21,201 bases of DNA from contig DASRJX010000258.1 of NCBI GenBank assembly GCA_035649235.1, positions 1 through 21,201 on the forward strand, given 5' to 3'. Shown one piece after another: positions 1 to 6,626 of this stretch. Numbering within the stretch: position 1 is the stretch's first letter; every line of letters begins with the position of its first letter. Both the position numbers and the translations under genes were made by a program. The notes below the pieces were generated by a model that made no database searches, was not told where the DNA came from, and was given only the letters and a program-made list of their open reading frames with translations. The stretch comes from DASRJX01 sp035649235. Its GTDB lineage: Bacteria; Acidobacteriota; Polarisedimenticolia; Gp22-AA2.

Positions 1-525
1 GAAGCGGGAACCGCCGTGAGCACGCCGCCTCCGCCTCCGGCCTCGACTTCGGCTCCCGCCAAGACACCCTGGCGCGAGCGGATGTTCTTCGGCGGAGGGA
101 TCGGGCTGGGCTTCGGGGACGTCACGTTCGTCTCGGTCGAGCCCCTGTTCGGCGTCCACCTGAGCAAGCAGATCGCGGTCGGAGCGGGCCTGCTGTACCG
201 CTGGACCGAGGACGATCGCTACGATCCCAACCTGAGCACGACCGATTACGGCGGCCGGACCTTCGCCCAGTACTTCCCGGTGCCGGAGTTCTTCCTTCAG
301 GCCGAGTACGAGTACCTCGACTACGAATACCCGACCTCCCCGACCTCGACCACGCGCACCTCGGCCTCCAGCATCTTCGCGGGGGGAGGCATCTACCGTC
401 CACTGGGGGGCAGCGCGGGGCTCTACGCATCGGCCCTCTACAATTTCTCGTACGACAGCAACGACATCACCAGCCCCTACGACAGCCCGTGGGTGATCCG
501 GGTCGGGGTCACTGCGGGCTTCTGA
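1..525 (+). CDS. Outer-membrane beta-barrel protein, C-terminal part (5' end outside window)
   Basis: The frame is open from the first base, so the true start and any signal peptide lie upstream; a GTG at 16 is available but would leave a protein with no export signal. The visible part begins with a proline/serine/alanine-rich linker (PPPPPASTSAPA), followed by about 150 residues of alternating hydrophobic, glycine and aromatic stretches typical of amphipathic beta strands. Examples are FFGGGIGLGFGDV, AVGAGLLYRW, FFLQAEYEYLDYEY and LYASALYNFSYD. The chain ends in VGVTAGF; a terminal phenylalanine is the usual signal for BAM-dependent insertion into the outer membrane. It is therefore probably a small porin-like or OmpA/OmpW-type barrel, substrate unknown. 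The next gene follows after 23 bp and may be co-transcribed. Confidence is good for barrel type and low for any specific function. Confidence 0.7.
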   Translation, partial: EAGTAVSTPPPPPASTSAPAKTPWRERMFFGGGIGLGFGDVTFVSVEPLFGVHLSKQIAVGAGLLYRWTEDDRYDPNLSTTDYGGRTFAQYFPVPEFFLQAEYEYLDYEYPTSPTSTTRTSASSIFAGGGIYRPLGGSAGLYASALYNFSYDSNDITSPYDSPWVIRVGVTAGF

Positions 526-548
526 TTCGAGAAGGAAAAGGAGCCGCG

Positions 549-1115
549 ATGGAACGACATCCTCCGAACCCCGACGCCCGCAACCTCGAGGAGGAGTTCT
601 TCGCCCGGGAGAGCGCCGCGCTCCTGGAGAAGCTGCGGGAGCAGGGCCGGCAGAAGGAGCGGCGCGCGGCGCTGCGCGAGGTGGCTCCGAACGCCGATGA
701 GGCGCTCCTCGACCACCTGATAGCACTCGACATCGAGCCGGGGACCGTCCTGGCCCTGACGCTCGTGCCGCTGGCGGTGGTGGCATGGGCCGACGGCGCG
801 ATCGACGCCCGCGAGCGCGCCGCGGTGCTCAAGGCGGCGGAGGAGCGCGGCGTGACGCCCGGCACCCCGGCCCGGCAGCTCCTCGAGCGCTGGCTGGAGC
901 ACCGGCCCGGGCCGCGGCTCATCGACACCTGGAAGCAGTACGCCCGGGGTCTCTGGGCCACGTTCGACGACGCCCAGCGCCAGGCCGTCCGCGAGCGCAC
1001 GATCGAGATGGCCCGCGGCATCGCGGAGACGTCGGGCGGCTTCCTCGGCCTCGGTTCGAAGGTCTCTCCCGCCGAGCGAGCCGTCCTCGAGGATCTGGAG
1101 CAGGCTCTGCGGTAG
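549..1115 (+). CDS. TerB-like helical protein
   Basis: A 188-residue soluble, all-helical protein with no signal peptide. The start is ATG 549, preceded by a purine-rich Shine-Dalgarno stretch (AAGGAAAAGGAG, 532-543); an upstream start would overlap the barrel gene. The N-terminal 50 residues are strongly charged and probably coiled. The central part, VPLAVVAWADGAIDARERAA (about residues 75-94), matches the helix-acidic loop-helix core of TerB/DjlA-like domains, where the D-G-x-I-D-x-x-E pattern is thought to bind a divalent metal. The C-terminal segment (GGFLGLGSKVSPAERAVL) repeats a similar acidic helix. TerB family members associate with membrane stress and tellurite resistance systems, but no other ter gene lies nearby, so tellurite resistance should not be assumed. 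A second, different TerB-like gene lies at 6077-6619. Confidence 0.6.
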   Translation: MERHPPNPDARNLEEEFFARESAALLEKLREQGRQKERRAALREVAPNADEALLDHLIALDIEPGTVLALTLVPLAVVAWADGAIDARERAAVLKAAEERGVTPGTPARQLLERWLEHRPGPRLIDTWKQYARGLWATFDDAQRQAVRERTIEMARGIAETSGGFLGLGSKVSPAERAVLEDLEQALR

Positions 1116-1132
1116 CGGGCGCACCGTCGGCC

Positions 1133-2494
1133 GTGACCTTCGACCACGAAAGCCTGGCCCTGCTCGAAGAAGCCCTCCGCCGGCTGGAGGAGGGGTACCG
1201 GGGACTTCCGGAGCCCTCGTCGCGCGCCGATGTGCGCGCGCTCCGTGAAGTTCTCCTGTCGGCGGCCGAGCGGCTCAGGGACAACTATCCCTACCATCAC
1301 CCGCTCTACGTCGGCCAGATGCTCAAGCCGCCCCACCCCATCGCCCGTCTCGCCTACACGCTGGCGCTCTTCCTCAATCCGAACAACCACGCCCTCGACG
1401 GCGGCCGGGCCACGTCACAGATGGAAAAGGAGGCGGTCGCCGGGATCGCGCGCATGCTCGGCTGGGGTGCCCATCTGGGCCATCTCTGCGGCGGCGGCAC
1501 GATGGCCAACTTCGAAGCGCTCTGGGTCGGCCGTGAGCTGCGCCCCGGGAAGGCGGTCGCCGCCTCGGCCCAGGCGCACTACACGCATGCGCGACTGTCG
1601 TCCGTCCTCGGTGTCCCGTTCCATCCCATCGCCATCGACGCGCGCGGGCGGATGGACGTGCGGTCGCTGGAGGGTGCGCTCGCAACGCATGCGATCGGCA
1701 CGGTCGTCGTGACCCTCGGGACGACGGCCGCCGGGTCGGTCGACCCTCTGGCTGAGATCCTCGCGCTGCGCGGGCGCCACGACTTCCGCGTCCACGTCGA
1801 CGCGGCGTACGGCGGCTACTTCATGCTCGCCGGCAATCTCGGCGCGGAGGCGCGCCGGGCGTTCGAACGGATCGCGGAGGCCGACTCCGTCGTCATCGAT
1901 CCTCACAAGCATGGCCTGCAGCCGTACGGCTGCGGCTGCGTGCTGTTCCGGGATCCTGGAGTCGGCCGGTTCTACAAGCACGATTCGCCTTACACGTACT
2001 TCAGCAGCGCCGACCTGCACCTGGGAGAGATCTCGCTGGAATGCTCGCGGCCCGGGGCCGCGGCCGCGGCCTTGTGGACGACGATGCGGCTCCTTCCACT
2101 GAGGCCGGGAGGGGACTTCGCCCGCGGGCTGGAGGCGGGCCGGGAGGCCGCCCTGACGCTTCATCAAGCCCTGTCGAAGGACGACCGGTTCGCCCCGCTC
2201 ATGCCTCCCGAGTTGGACATCGTGACTTGGGCCGTGCGCGCCGCTTCCTCGACCGAGTCGTCCGCGATGGCCCGGCGGATCTTTGATGCCGCCGCGCATA
2301 GGGACCTGCACCTGGCGCTCGCCACCTTTCCCCGGACGATGCTCGAGCCCGCGGCCCCCGTGACGCGCTGGGACGCGGACGAGATCGTGTGCCTGCGCGC
2401 CTGCGTCATGAAGCCGGAGCACCGCGACTGGATGGCGGAGATCCTGAGCCGCCTCCAGGCGGCCGCCGGCGATGCCTGCAACGCGGGCGGCTGA
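1133..2494 (+). CDS. Group II pyridoxal-5'-phosphate-dependent decarboxylase family protein
   Basis: A 453-residue cytoplasmic fold-type I PLP enzyme of the aromatic amino acid/glutamate/tyrosine decarboxylase superfamily. Recognisable elements are the N-terminal substrate region (NPNNHALDGGRATSQMEKE, about 82-100), the glycine-rich phosphate-binding stretch (CGGGTMANFEAL, 119-130) and the histidine that would stack on the PLP ring (QAHYTHAR, His149). The aspartate that would contact the pyridine nitrogen is Asp223 in HVDAAYGGYF, and the Schiff-base lysine is Lys259 in DPHKHGLQPYGCG. Most well-known relatives have HKW or HKM, so HKH marks a less studied branch. The start is taken as GTG 1133, 17 bases after the previous stop, because the family-like sequence begins there; its ribosome site is weak and a start inside the previous gene cannot be excluded. 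The substrate cannot be read from the sequence, and no transporter or partner gene hints at one. Confidence 0.85.
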   Translation: MTFDHESLALLEEALRRLEEGYRGLPEPSSRADVRALREVLLSAAERLRDNYPYHHPLYVGQMLKPPHPIARLAYTLALFLNPNNHALDGGRATSQMEKEAVAGIARMLGWGAHLGHLCGGGTMANFEALWVGRELRPGKAVAASAQAHYTHARLSSVLGVPFHPIAIDARGRMDVRSLEGALATHAIGTVVVTLGTTAAGSVDPLAEILALRGRHDFRVHVDAAYGGYFMLAGNLGAEARRAFERIAEADSVVIDPHKHGLQPYGCGCVLFRDPGVGRFYKHDSPYTYFSSADLHLGEISLECSRPGAAAAALWTTMRLLPLRPGGDFARGLEAGREAALTLHQALSKDDRFAPLMPPELDIVTWAVRAASSTESSAMARRIFDAAAHRDLHLALATFPRTMLEPAAPVTRWDADEIVCLRACVMKPEHRDWMAEILSRLQAAAGDACNAGG

Positions 2495-2546
2495 CGAGAC
2501 GCCCAACCTTCCACCAGGGGCGACGCCGGCTGTGGGCCGAAAATGG

Positions 2547-2575
2547 TTGCAAGGCCCGCGTTCGCGCCGTATACG
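2547..2575 (+). promoter_or_regulatory. Sigma70-like promoter for the thrombospondin-repeat gene
   Basis: TTGCAA (2547-2552) and TATACG (2570-2575) are separated by exactly 17 bases, each matching the consensus hexamer at four of six positions. Transcription would begin near 2582 and leave a leader of about 70 nt before ATG 2651. The -10 sits inside a 10-bp palindrome (CCGTATACGG, 2567-2576), where a repressor could bind. This is pattern matching only. Confidence 0.45.
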
Positions 2576-2601
2576 GGTAGTCAACGGTCCAGTCATCTGG
2601 T

Positions 2602-2643
2602 GCGCAGGGATCCCTGCGCCTTCGCGCAATCCCTGCAGGGAGG
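2602..2643 (+). promoter_or_regulatory. Palindromic 5' leader able to pair with the ribosome binding site
   Basis: Positions 2602-2619 form a perfect 18-bp palindrome (GCGCAGGGATCCCTGCGC). The heptamer GCAGGGA occurs at 2604-2610 and 2635-2641, and its complement TCCCTGC at 2611-2617 and 2630-2636. The last copy of GCAGGGA overlaps the Shine-Dalgarno GGGAGG (2638-2643). The leader can therefore fold as 2604-2610 with 2630-2636, or as 2611-2617 with 2635-2641. The two folds use neighbouring elements, and only the second directly masks the ribosome site. The palindrome could equally be a DNA operator. Confidence 0.45.
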
Positions 2644-2650
2644 TACGCTC

Positions 2651-4333
2651 ATGATCAGGCGAGCAGCGGTCGTTTCAGCGCTGGCGGGAATCACCCTGTT
2701 CGCTGGCGCTTTTCTGTCGCGGGGTGTCGAGGCCTCCTGCGCCGGGCCTGTCGCGATGTTCCACTTCGAATCGAATTTCCAGTGTCACGACCGGGGTTTT
2801 CGCGGGGCGTTTTCCTATCAGGTGAGCGATCCGGGCGTCACCAACACGGGCCCGGTCGACATCCTCTGCGAGAGTGTCGATCCGCCGTTCTGCACGAATC
2901 CGGCGAGCGGCCTGCCTAACGACGACAGGGTCACGATCGAGACCGACTGGGGGCTGGCGGGCATCGTCGGATGTCCCGTCGTCGCCGGAGTCAATCAGAG
3001 AGTGCTCATCGTGACCGCGACCGGCGACACCCGCCACGGCCAGTCGCTTCTGGTGTCCCTCAGTGGGTCGAATACCGACGTCGGCTATGCCGTGGAGATG
3101 GCGCACCCCTACGACCCCCAGACGAATGAGTTCTCTTCTCTGGAGTGCGCCCTTTCTCTTCAGCTGGTGAACACGCCGCTCGGACAGGCCGAGCTGCAGT
3201 TCTTTCCGATCGGCATCAGCAGCGATTGTGACGCCGGAACGGCCGGCGACTTCCTGCACGTCTGCTCCGCGCCGTTCGCGCCGGCACTGGCGACCGGCCC
3301 GGTCTACCAGCGCGCTCAGCCGTGCGCCGCTCCCGTCGAACTGGGCGTCGCCTTCTGGACGCCGGCCGGCGTGGTACCGGATGCCTCAGGGCGCGCTTCC
3401 GTGAACGTCAGCGCGCCGCAGCCGGGGCTGTGCCTCTTCCTCGGCGCCACGACACTCGTCGACGGCGTCGAGAGCGCCGCGATCACGGCGTTCGCCGCGG
3501 GCTGCGTCAATCAGGACGGCGATGCCTCCTGGACCTGTCCGAGGGACTGCGACTCCCTGGAATGCCTGCTCGACTGCGACGACGATGATCCGAACATCCA
3601 TCCGGGGGCGGAGGAGATCTGCAACGGCCGGGACGACGACTGCGACGGCGCGCGGGACGAGGGATTCACCTCCGACATCGACTTCGACGGGATCCCCGAC
3701 TGCCGGGACAACTGTCCGACCATCCGGAACCCGGGTCAGGAGGACGCCGACGCCGACGGCGTCGGCGACCATTGCGACAACTGCGTGTCGGTCCCCAACC
3801 CCACGCAGACCGACACCGATCGGGACGGCGTTGGCGATTTCTGCGACAACTGCCCTTCCCTCGCCAACCCCACACAGGTCGACACCGACCAGGACGGTTT
3901 CGGCGACGCATGCGACAACTGCCCGACCGTCTTCAATCCGGACCAGATTGACACCGACTTGGACGGCGTCGGCGACGCCTGCGACCCTTGTGTGTCCTTC
4001 CCCAATCCGGACCAGGATCCGTGCGTCTGCTTCGACTGCGGCGTCCTCGACATCTTCGTATCGAAGACCGGTGGTGGAGGAGGAGCGGCGATCGTGTCGT
4101 GGCGGACCGGGCTCGAGTCGGATCTGAAGGGATTCAACGTCGTGAGGTTCGACAACCAGGGACGACGCGTGCAGATCAACCCGGTCCTCATCCCGTGCCT
4201 GCAGTGCGAGACCGGCCTGGGCGCGTCCTACCAGTCGAGCCTCCCGAAATACCGTGGGGGGCACGACATCTTCATCGAGTTGCTGCGCTTGGACGGTCGC
4301 TTGGACAGGTACGGGCCGGCGATCAAGCAGTAG
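2651..4333 (+). CDS. Secreted protein with MopE-like and thrombospondin type 3 calcium-binding repeats
   Basis: A 560-residue exported protein. ATG 2651 follows GGGAGG and opens a classical signal peptide (MIRRAAVV..., hydrophobic to about residue 22, probable cleavage near 29). Residues 30-290 are a cysteine-containing, mostly beta region I do not recognise. Residues 309-338 (DCDDDDPNIHPGAEEICNGR and following) match the MopE-type metal-binding motif. Residues 352-456 hold four full 23-residue thrombospondin type 3 repeats and a partial fifth, each with a D-x-D-x-D-G-x-G-D calcium loop and paired cysteines. The last 95 residues include SWRTGLESDLKGFNVVRFD, a fibronectin III-like strand pattern often found at the end of bacterial surface proteins. 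It is probably a calcium-rigidified extracellular or cell-surface protein. It is transcribed alone from its own promoter and faces the amidohydrolase tail to tail. Confidence 0.85.
   Translation: MIRRAAVVSALAGITLFAGAFLSRGVEASCAGPVAMFHFESNFQCHDRGFRGAFSYQVSDPGVTNTGPVDILCESVDPPFCTNPASGLPNDDRVTIETDWGLAGIVGCPVVAGVNQRVLIVTATGDTRHGQSLLVSLSGSNTDVGYAVEMAHPYDPQTNEFSSLECALSLQLVNTPLGQAELQFFPIGISSDCDAGTAGDFLHVCSAPFAPALATGPVYQRAQPCAAPVELGVAFWTPAGVVPDASGRASVNVSAPQPGLCLFLGATTLVDGVESAAITAFAAGCVNQDGDASWTCPRDCDSLECLLDCDDDDPNIHPGAEEICNGRDDDCDGARDEGFTSDIDFDGIPDCRDNCPTIRNPGQEDADADGVGDHCDNCVSVPNPTQTDTDRDGVGDFCDNCPSLANPTQVDTDQDGFGDACDNCPTVFNPDQIDTDLDGVGDACDPCVSFPNPDQDPCVCFDCGVLDIFVSKTGGGGGAAIVSWRTGLESDLKGFNVVRFDNQGRRVQINPVLIPCLQCETGLGASYQSSLPKYRGGHDIFIELLRLDGRLDRYGPAIKQ
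3704..4018 (+). repeat. 69-bp coding tandem repeat (thrombospondin type 3 units)
   Basis: Units start at 3704, 3773, 3842 and 3911 (69 bp each), with a partial copy from 3980. Each encodes a variant of CDNCPSLANPTQVDTDQDG followed by FGDA. The cysteines, the asparagine-proline pair and the calcium-loop aspartates are invariant or nearly so, while other positions vary. This indicates old duplications kept under protein-level selection. Confidence 0.85.
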
Positions 4334-4378
4334 GTTCGCCGGGCCGGGGGACCGCTCGGCACTTGGCGGCAGGCTCGC

Positions 4379-6049
4379 TCAGTCAGCCGACCAGACGATG
4401 CGGCCGCCGACGATCGTCATCACGACTTTTGCCTCCGGGATCCGCTCCGGATCGAGGCGGAAGATGTCGGCGTCCAGGATGACCAGGTCGGCCAGCCGGC
4501 CGCGCGCGATCGTCCCCTTCTCCTTCTCCTGGAACTCGGCGTAGGCCGAGCCGAGGGTATAGGCGGTCACGGCCTCCGGGACGGTGATCTTCTCCTCCGG
4601 CACCCATCCGTCCGGATGCCGGCCGTCGAGCGTGGCGCGCGTCACCGCCGCCTGGATCGTCTTGAGAGGATCGAGCGGCGCCACGTTCCAGTCGGTCCCC
4701 AGGGCCAGGCGGACACCCTTGTCGAGGAAGGTGCGGAAGGCGTAGGTCGTCCGGCAGCGCTCGGGGCCGATGCGCTTCTCGGCCCAGCGGCCGTCGTCGA
4801 CCGCGTGGTACGGCTGCACCGAGGCGATGACGCCCAGGGCGGCGAAGCGCTCGAAGTCCTTCGGCGCCATGTGCTGGGCGTGCTCGATCCGGAATCGGCG
4901 ATCGGCGGGGCCGTGCGCCCGGGCGACCTCGCCCATCTGGTCGAGGATGATGGAGATCGCCTGGTCGCCGATGGCGTGGATGCAGAGCTGGAGCGCCGCG
5001 GCGTCGGCCCCCATCATCCGATCTAGCATGGCGGCAGGGGGTTGCATCTCGTCCGACAGCAGGCCGCGCGAGGCCGGGTTGTCGCTGAACGGCTCGAAGA
5101 AGTACGCCGTCGAGGAGCCGAGCGAGCCGTCGGCGAACCCCTTGAGCGCCCCGAGGCGGAGCCACGGCGAGCCGAAGGAGCGGCGCACGCCGGCAGAGGC
5201 GTACTCCTTCCAGCGCAGGATGTGCGGCGCGGCGTAGACGCGCGCCGTCAGCTCCCCCTTTTCGAGCAGCTCGGCGTAGAGGGGGATGTCCTCGGGGGCC
5301 GGGTTCATGTCCTGCACGCTCGTGACGCCGAGAGAGGCGGCGTGCTTCAGCGCCATCCGGACGGCGCGCAGGCGCCGCTCGCGCGACAGCGGCGGAATCA
5401 CCTTGTCGACGTAGGCCATCGCGGCGTCCTTGAGGACGCCCGTCGGCCTCCCGCCCGCGTCGCGGACGATCTCGCCCCCCGGCACATCCGGCGTGCGTTC
5501 CGTCAGGCCGGCCAGTCGCATCGCGGCGCCGTTCGCCAGCGCCATGTGTCCGTCGTAGCGGTAGACGAAAACCGGCACGTCCGGCGCCCCGGCCTGGCGC
5601 AGCGCCTCGTCCACCAGGGCCGCGTCCGGGAGGACCGCCGGAGTCCATCGCTGATCGTCCCAGTCCCCCCCTGTGACCCACTCCCCTTTCGGCAGCGACG
5701 CCGCCTGCGCCGCGATCCGCTTCGCGAACTCCTCCCGCGTCGCCGCGTCCTTGAGGTCGACGCTCTCCAGCTGCAACCCCCCCGAGACGAAATGGACGTG
5801 CGCGTCGTTGAACCCGGGGAGGACGAGGCGGCCGCGCGCCTCGACGCGGCGCGTCCCGGGACCGCGCCAGGCATCGACCTCCTGGCCGTCTCCGACCGCC
5901 ACGATGCGCTCGCCGAGGACGGCGACCGATTCGGCGAGAGGCCGCTCGGCGTCTCCCGTCCAGACGCGGGCGCCCGAGATGATGAGGTCGGCCGTGGGCC
6001 GCTGCGACGGACGGCAGCCGCCGAGCAAGCCTGCGAGCAGGACGGTCAT
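4379..6049 (-). CDS. Amidohydrolase family 3 (YtcJ-like) metal-dependent hydrolase, probable lipoprotein
   Basis: A 556-residue protein of the amidohydrolase superfamily (Amidohydro_3, YtcJ-like). The start is ATG at 6049; in-frame sequence upstream belongs to the antisense of the next gene. The first residues MTVLLAGLLGGCRPSQ look like a short lipoprotein signal with Cys12 as the lipidated residue, although the n-region has no positive charge. The composite beta domain appears as DLIISGARVWTGD and ends as GGRIVW. Metal-binding and catalytic elements are HVH (His84, His86), KGFADGSLGS (Lys303, Asp307), IHAIGDQA (His358), RIEHAQ (His390) and GTDW (Asp453). All are intact, so it should be active; typical reactions in the family are hydrolysis of amide bonds in N-acyl or cyclic substrates, and the exact substrate is unknown. 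Its start lies only 27 bp from that of the divergent TerB-like gene. Confidence 0.88.
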   Translation of the reverse strand: MTVLLAGLLGGCRPSQRPTADLIISGARVWTGDAERPLAESVAVLGERIVAVGDGQEVDAWRGPGTRRVEARGRLVLPGFNDAHVHFVSGGLQLESVDLKDAATREEFAKRIAAQAASLPKGEWVTGGDWDDQRWTPAVLPDAALVDEALRQAGAPDVPVFVYRYDGHMALANGAAMRLAGLTERTPDVPGGEIVRDAGGRPTGVLKDAAMAYVDKVIPPLSRERRLRAVRMALKHAASLGVTSVQDMNPAPEDIPLYAELLEKGELTARVYAAPHILRWKEYASAGVRRSFGSPWLRLGALKGFADGSLGSSTAYFFEPFSDNPASRGLLSDEMQPPAAMLDRMMGADAAALQLCIHAIGDQAISIILDQMGEVARAHGPADRRFRIEHAQHMAPKDFERFAALGVIASVQPYHAVDDGRWAEKRIGPERCRTTYAFRTFLDKGVRLALGTDWNVAPLDPLKTIQAAVTRATLDGRHPDGWVPEEKITVPEAVTAYTLGSAYAEFQEKEKGTIARGRLADLVILDADIFRLDPERIPEAKVVMTIVGGRIVWSAD

Positions 6050-6076
6050 GACCGCGCCAAGGTGTAGGATGGTCGC

Positions 6077-6619
6077 ATGTCGATCCTGAAGTTCCTCGGC
6101 TACGACCCCGGCCGTTCCACCGCCGGCGCGGAGTCGGCCGAGACCGACACGGTGCGCAAGATCGTCTCGGCGCTCGACCGGCTGGAGCCGGAGCGCGCCC
6201 GGCACATCGCCGCCTTTGCCTACATCCTCAGTCGCGTGGCGCGCGCCGATCTCACCATCAGCGAGGAAGAGGCCCGCGCCATGGAGGGAATCGTCATGCA
6301 CGAGGGCGGCCTGTCGCAGGAGCAGGCGATCCTGGTGGTCCAGATGGCCAAGACGCAGACCATCCTGTTCGGCGGCACGGAGAACTTCCTCGTGACGCGG
6401 GAGTTCAACAGGCTGGCGAGCCGGGAGGAGAAGATGTCCCTGCTGCGCTGCCTGTTCGCGGTCTCGGCTTCCGACGATTCGGTGTCGGTCGAGGAGGACA
6501 ACGAGGTCCGCCGCATCTCCAGGGAGCTTCATCTGAGCCACGCGGACTTCATCGAGACCCGGTCGGCCTTCCGCGAGCACCTGCCGGCGCTGCGGAGGCC
6601 TCCCGAGAGCGGCGAGTGA
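6077..6619 (+). CDS. TerB-like domain protein
   Basis: A 180-residue helical, cytoplasmic protein. The start ATG 6077 gives MSILKFLGYD; a weak AGGATGG lies 7 bases upstream. Two TerB-type helical repeats are visible: AAFAYILSRVARADLTISEEEARAMEGIV (about 46-74, given here by position with core VARADLTISEEEA) and LLRCLFAVSASDDSVSVEEDNEVRRI (about 120-145, core ASDDSVSVEEDNE). Both have the small-acidic-polar pattern of the metal-binding loop. It is divergent from the amidohydrolase and meets the RNA helicase tail to tail with a 7-bp gap, so it is probably transcribed alone. It differs clearly in sequence from the TerB-like protein at 549-1115. Its function is unknown; members of this fold are often linked to membrane-stress sensing. 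Confidence 0.72.
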   Translation: MSILKFLGYDPGRSTAGAESAETDTVRKIVSALDRLEPERARHIAAFAYILSRVARADLTISEEEARAMEGIVMHEGGLSQEQAILVVQMAKTQTILFGGTENFLVTREFNRLASREEKMSLLRCLFAVSASDDSVSVEEDNEVRRISRELHLSHADFIETRSAFREHLPALRRPPESGE

Positions 6620-6626
6620 GCGGCCG

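Noticed and set aside
3704..4018. Short regular repeats suggesting a CRISPR array
   Set aside because: The 69-bp period is in frame within a gene and encodes thrombospondin type 3 calcium loops; there are no identical repeats separated by unique spacers.
4334..4378. GC-rich possible hairpin between the surface protein and amidohydrolase genes
   Set aside because: Only GCCG/CGGC pairs reliably, which is expected by chance at this base composition.
6050..6076. TAGGAT at 6065-6070 as a -10 for a leaderless TerB-like mRNA
   Set aside because: It matches the consensus at four of six bases but has no -35 at any acceptable distance, and the bases also overlap the only weak ribosome site.
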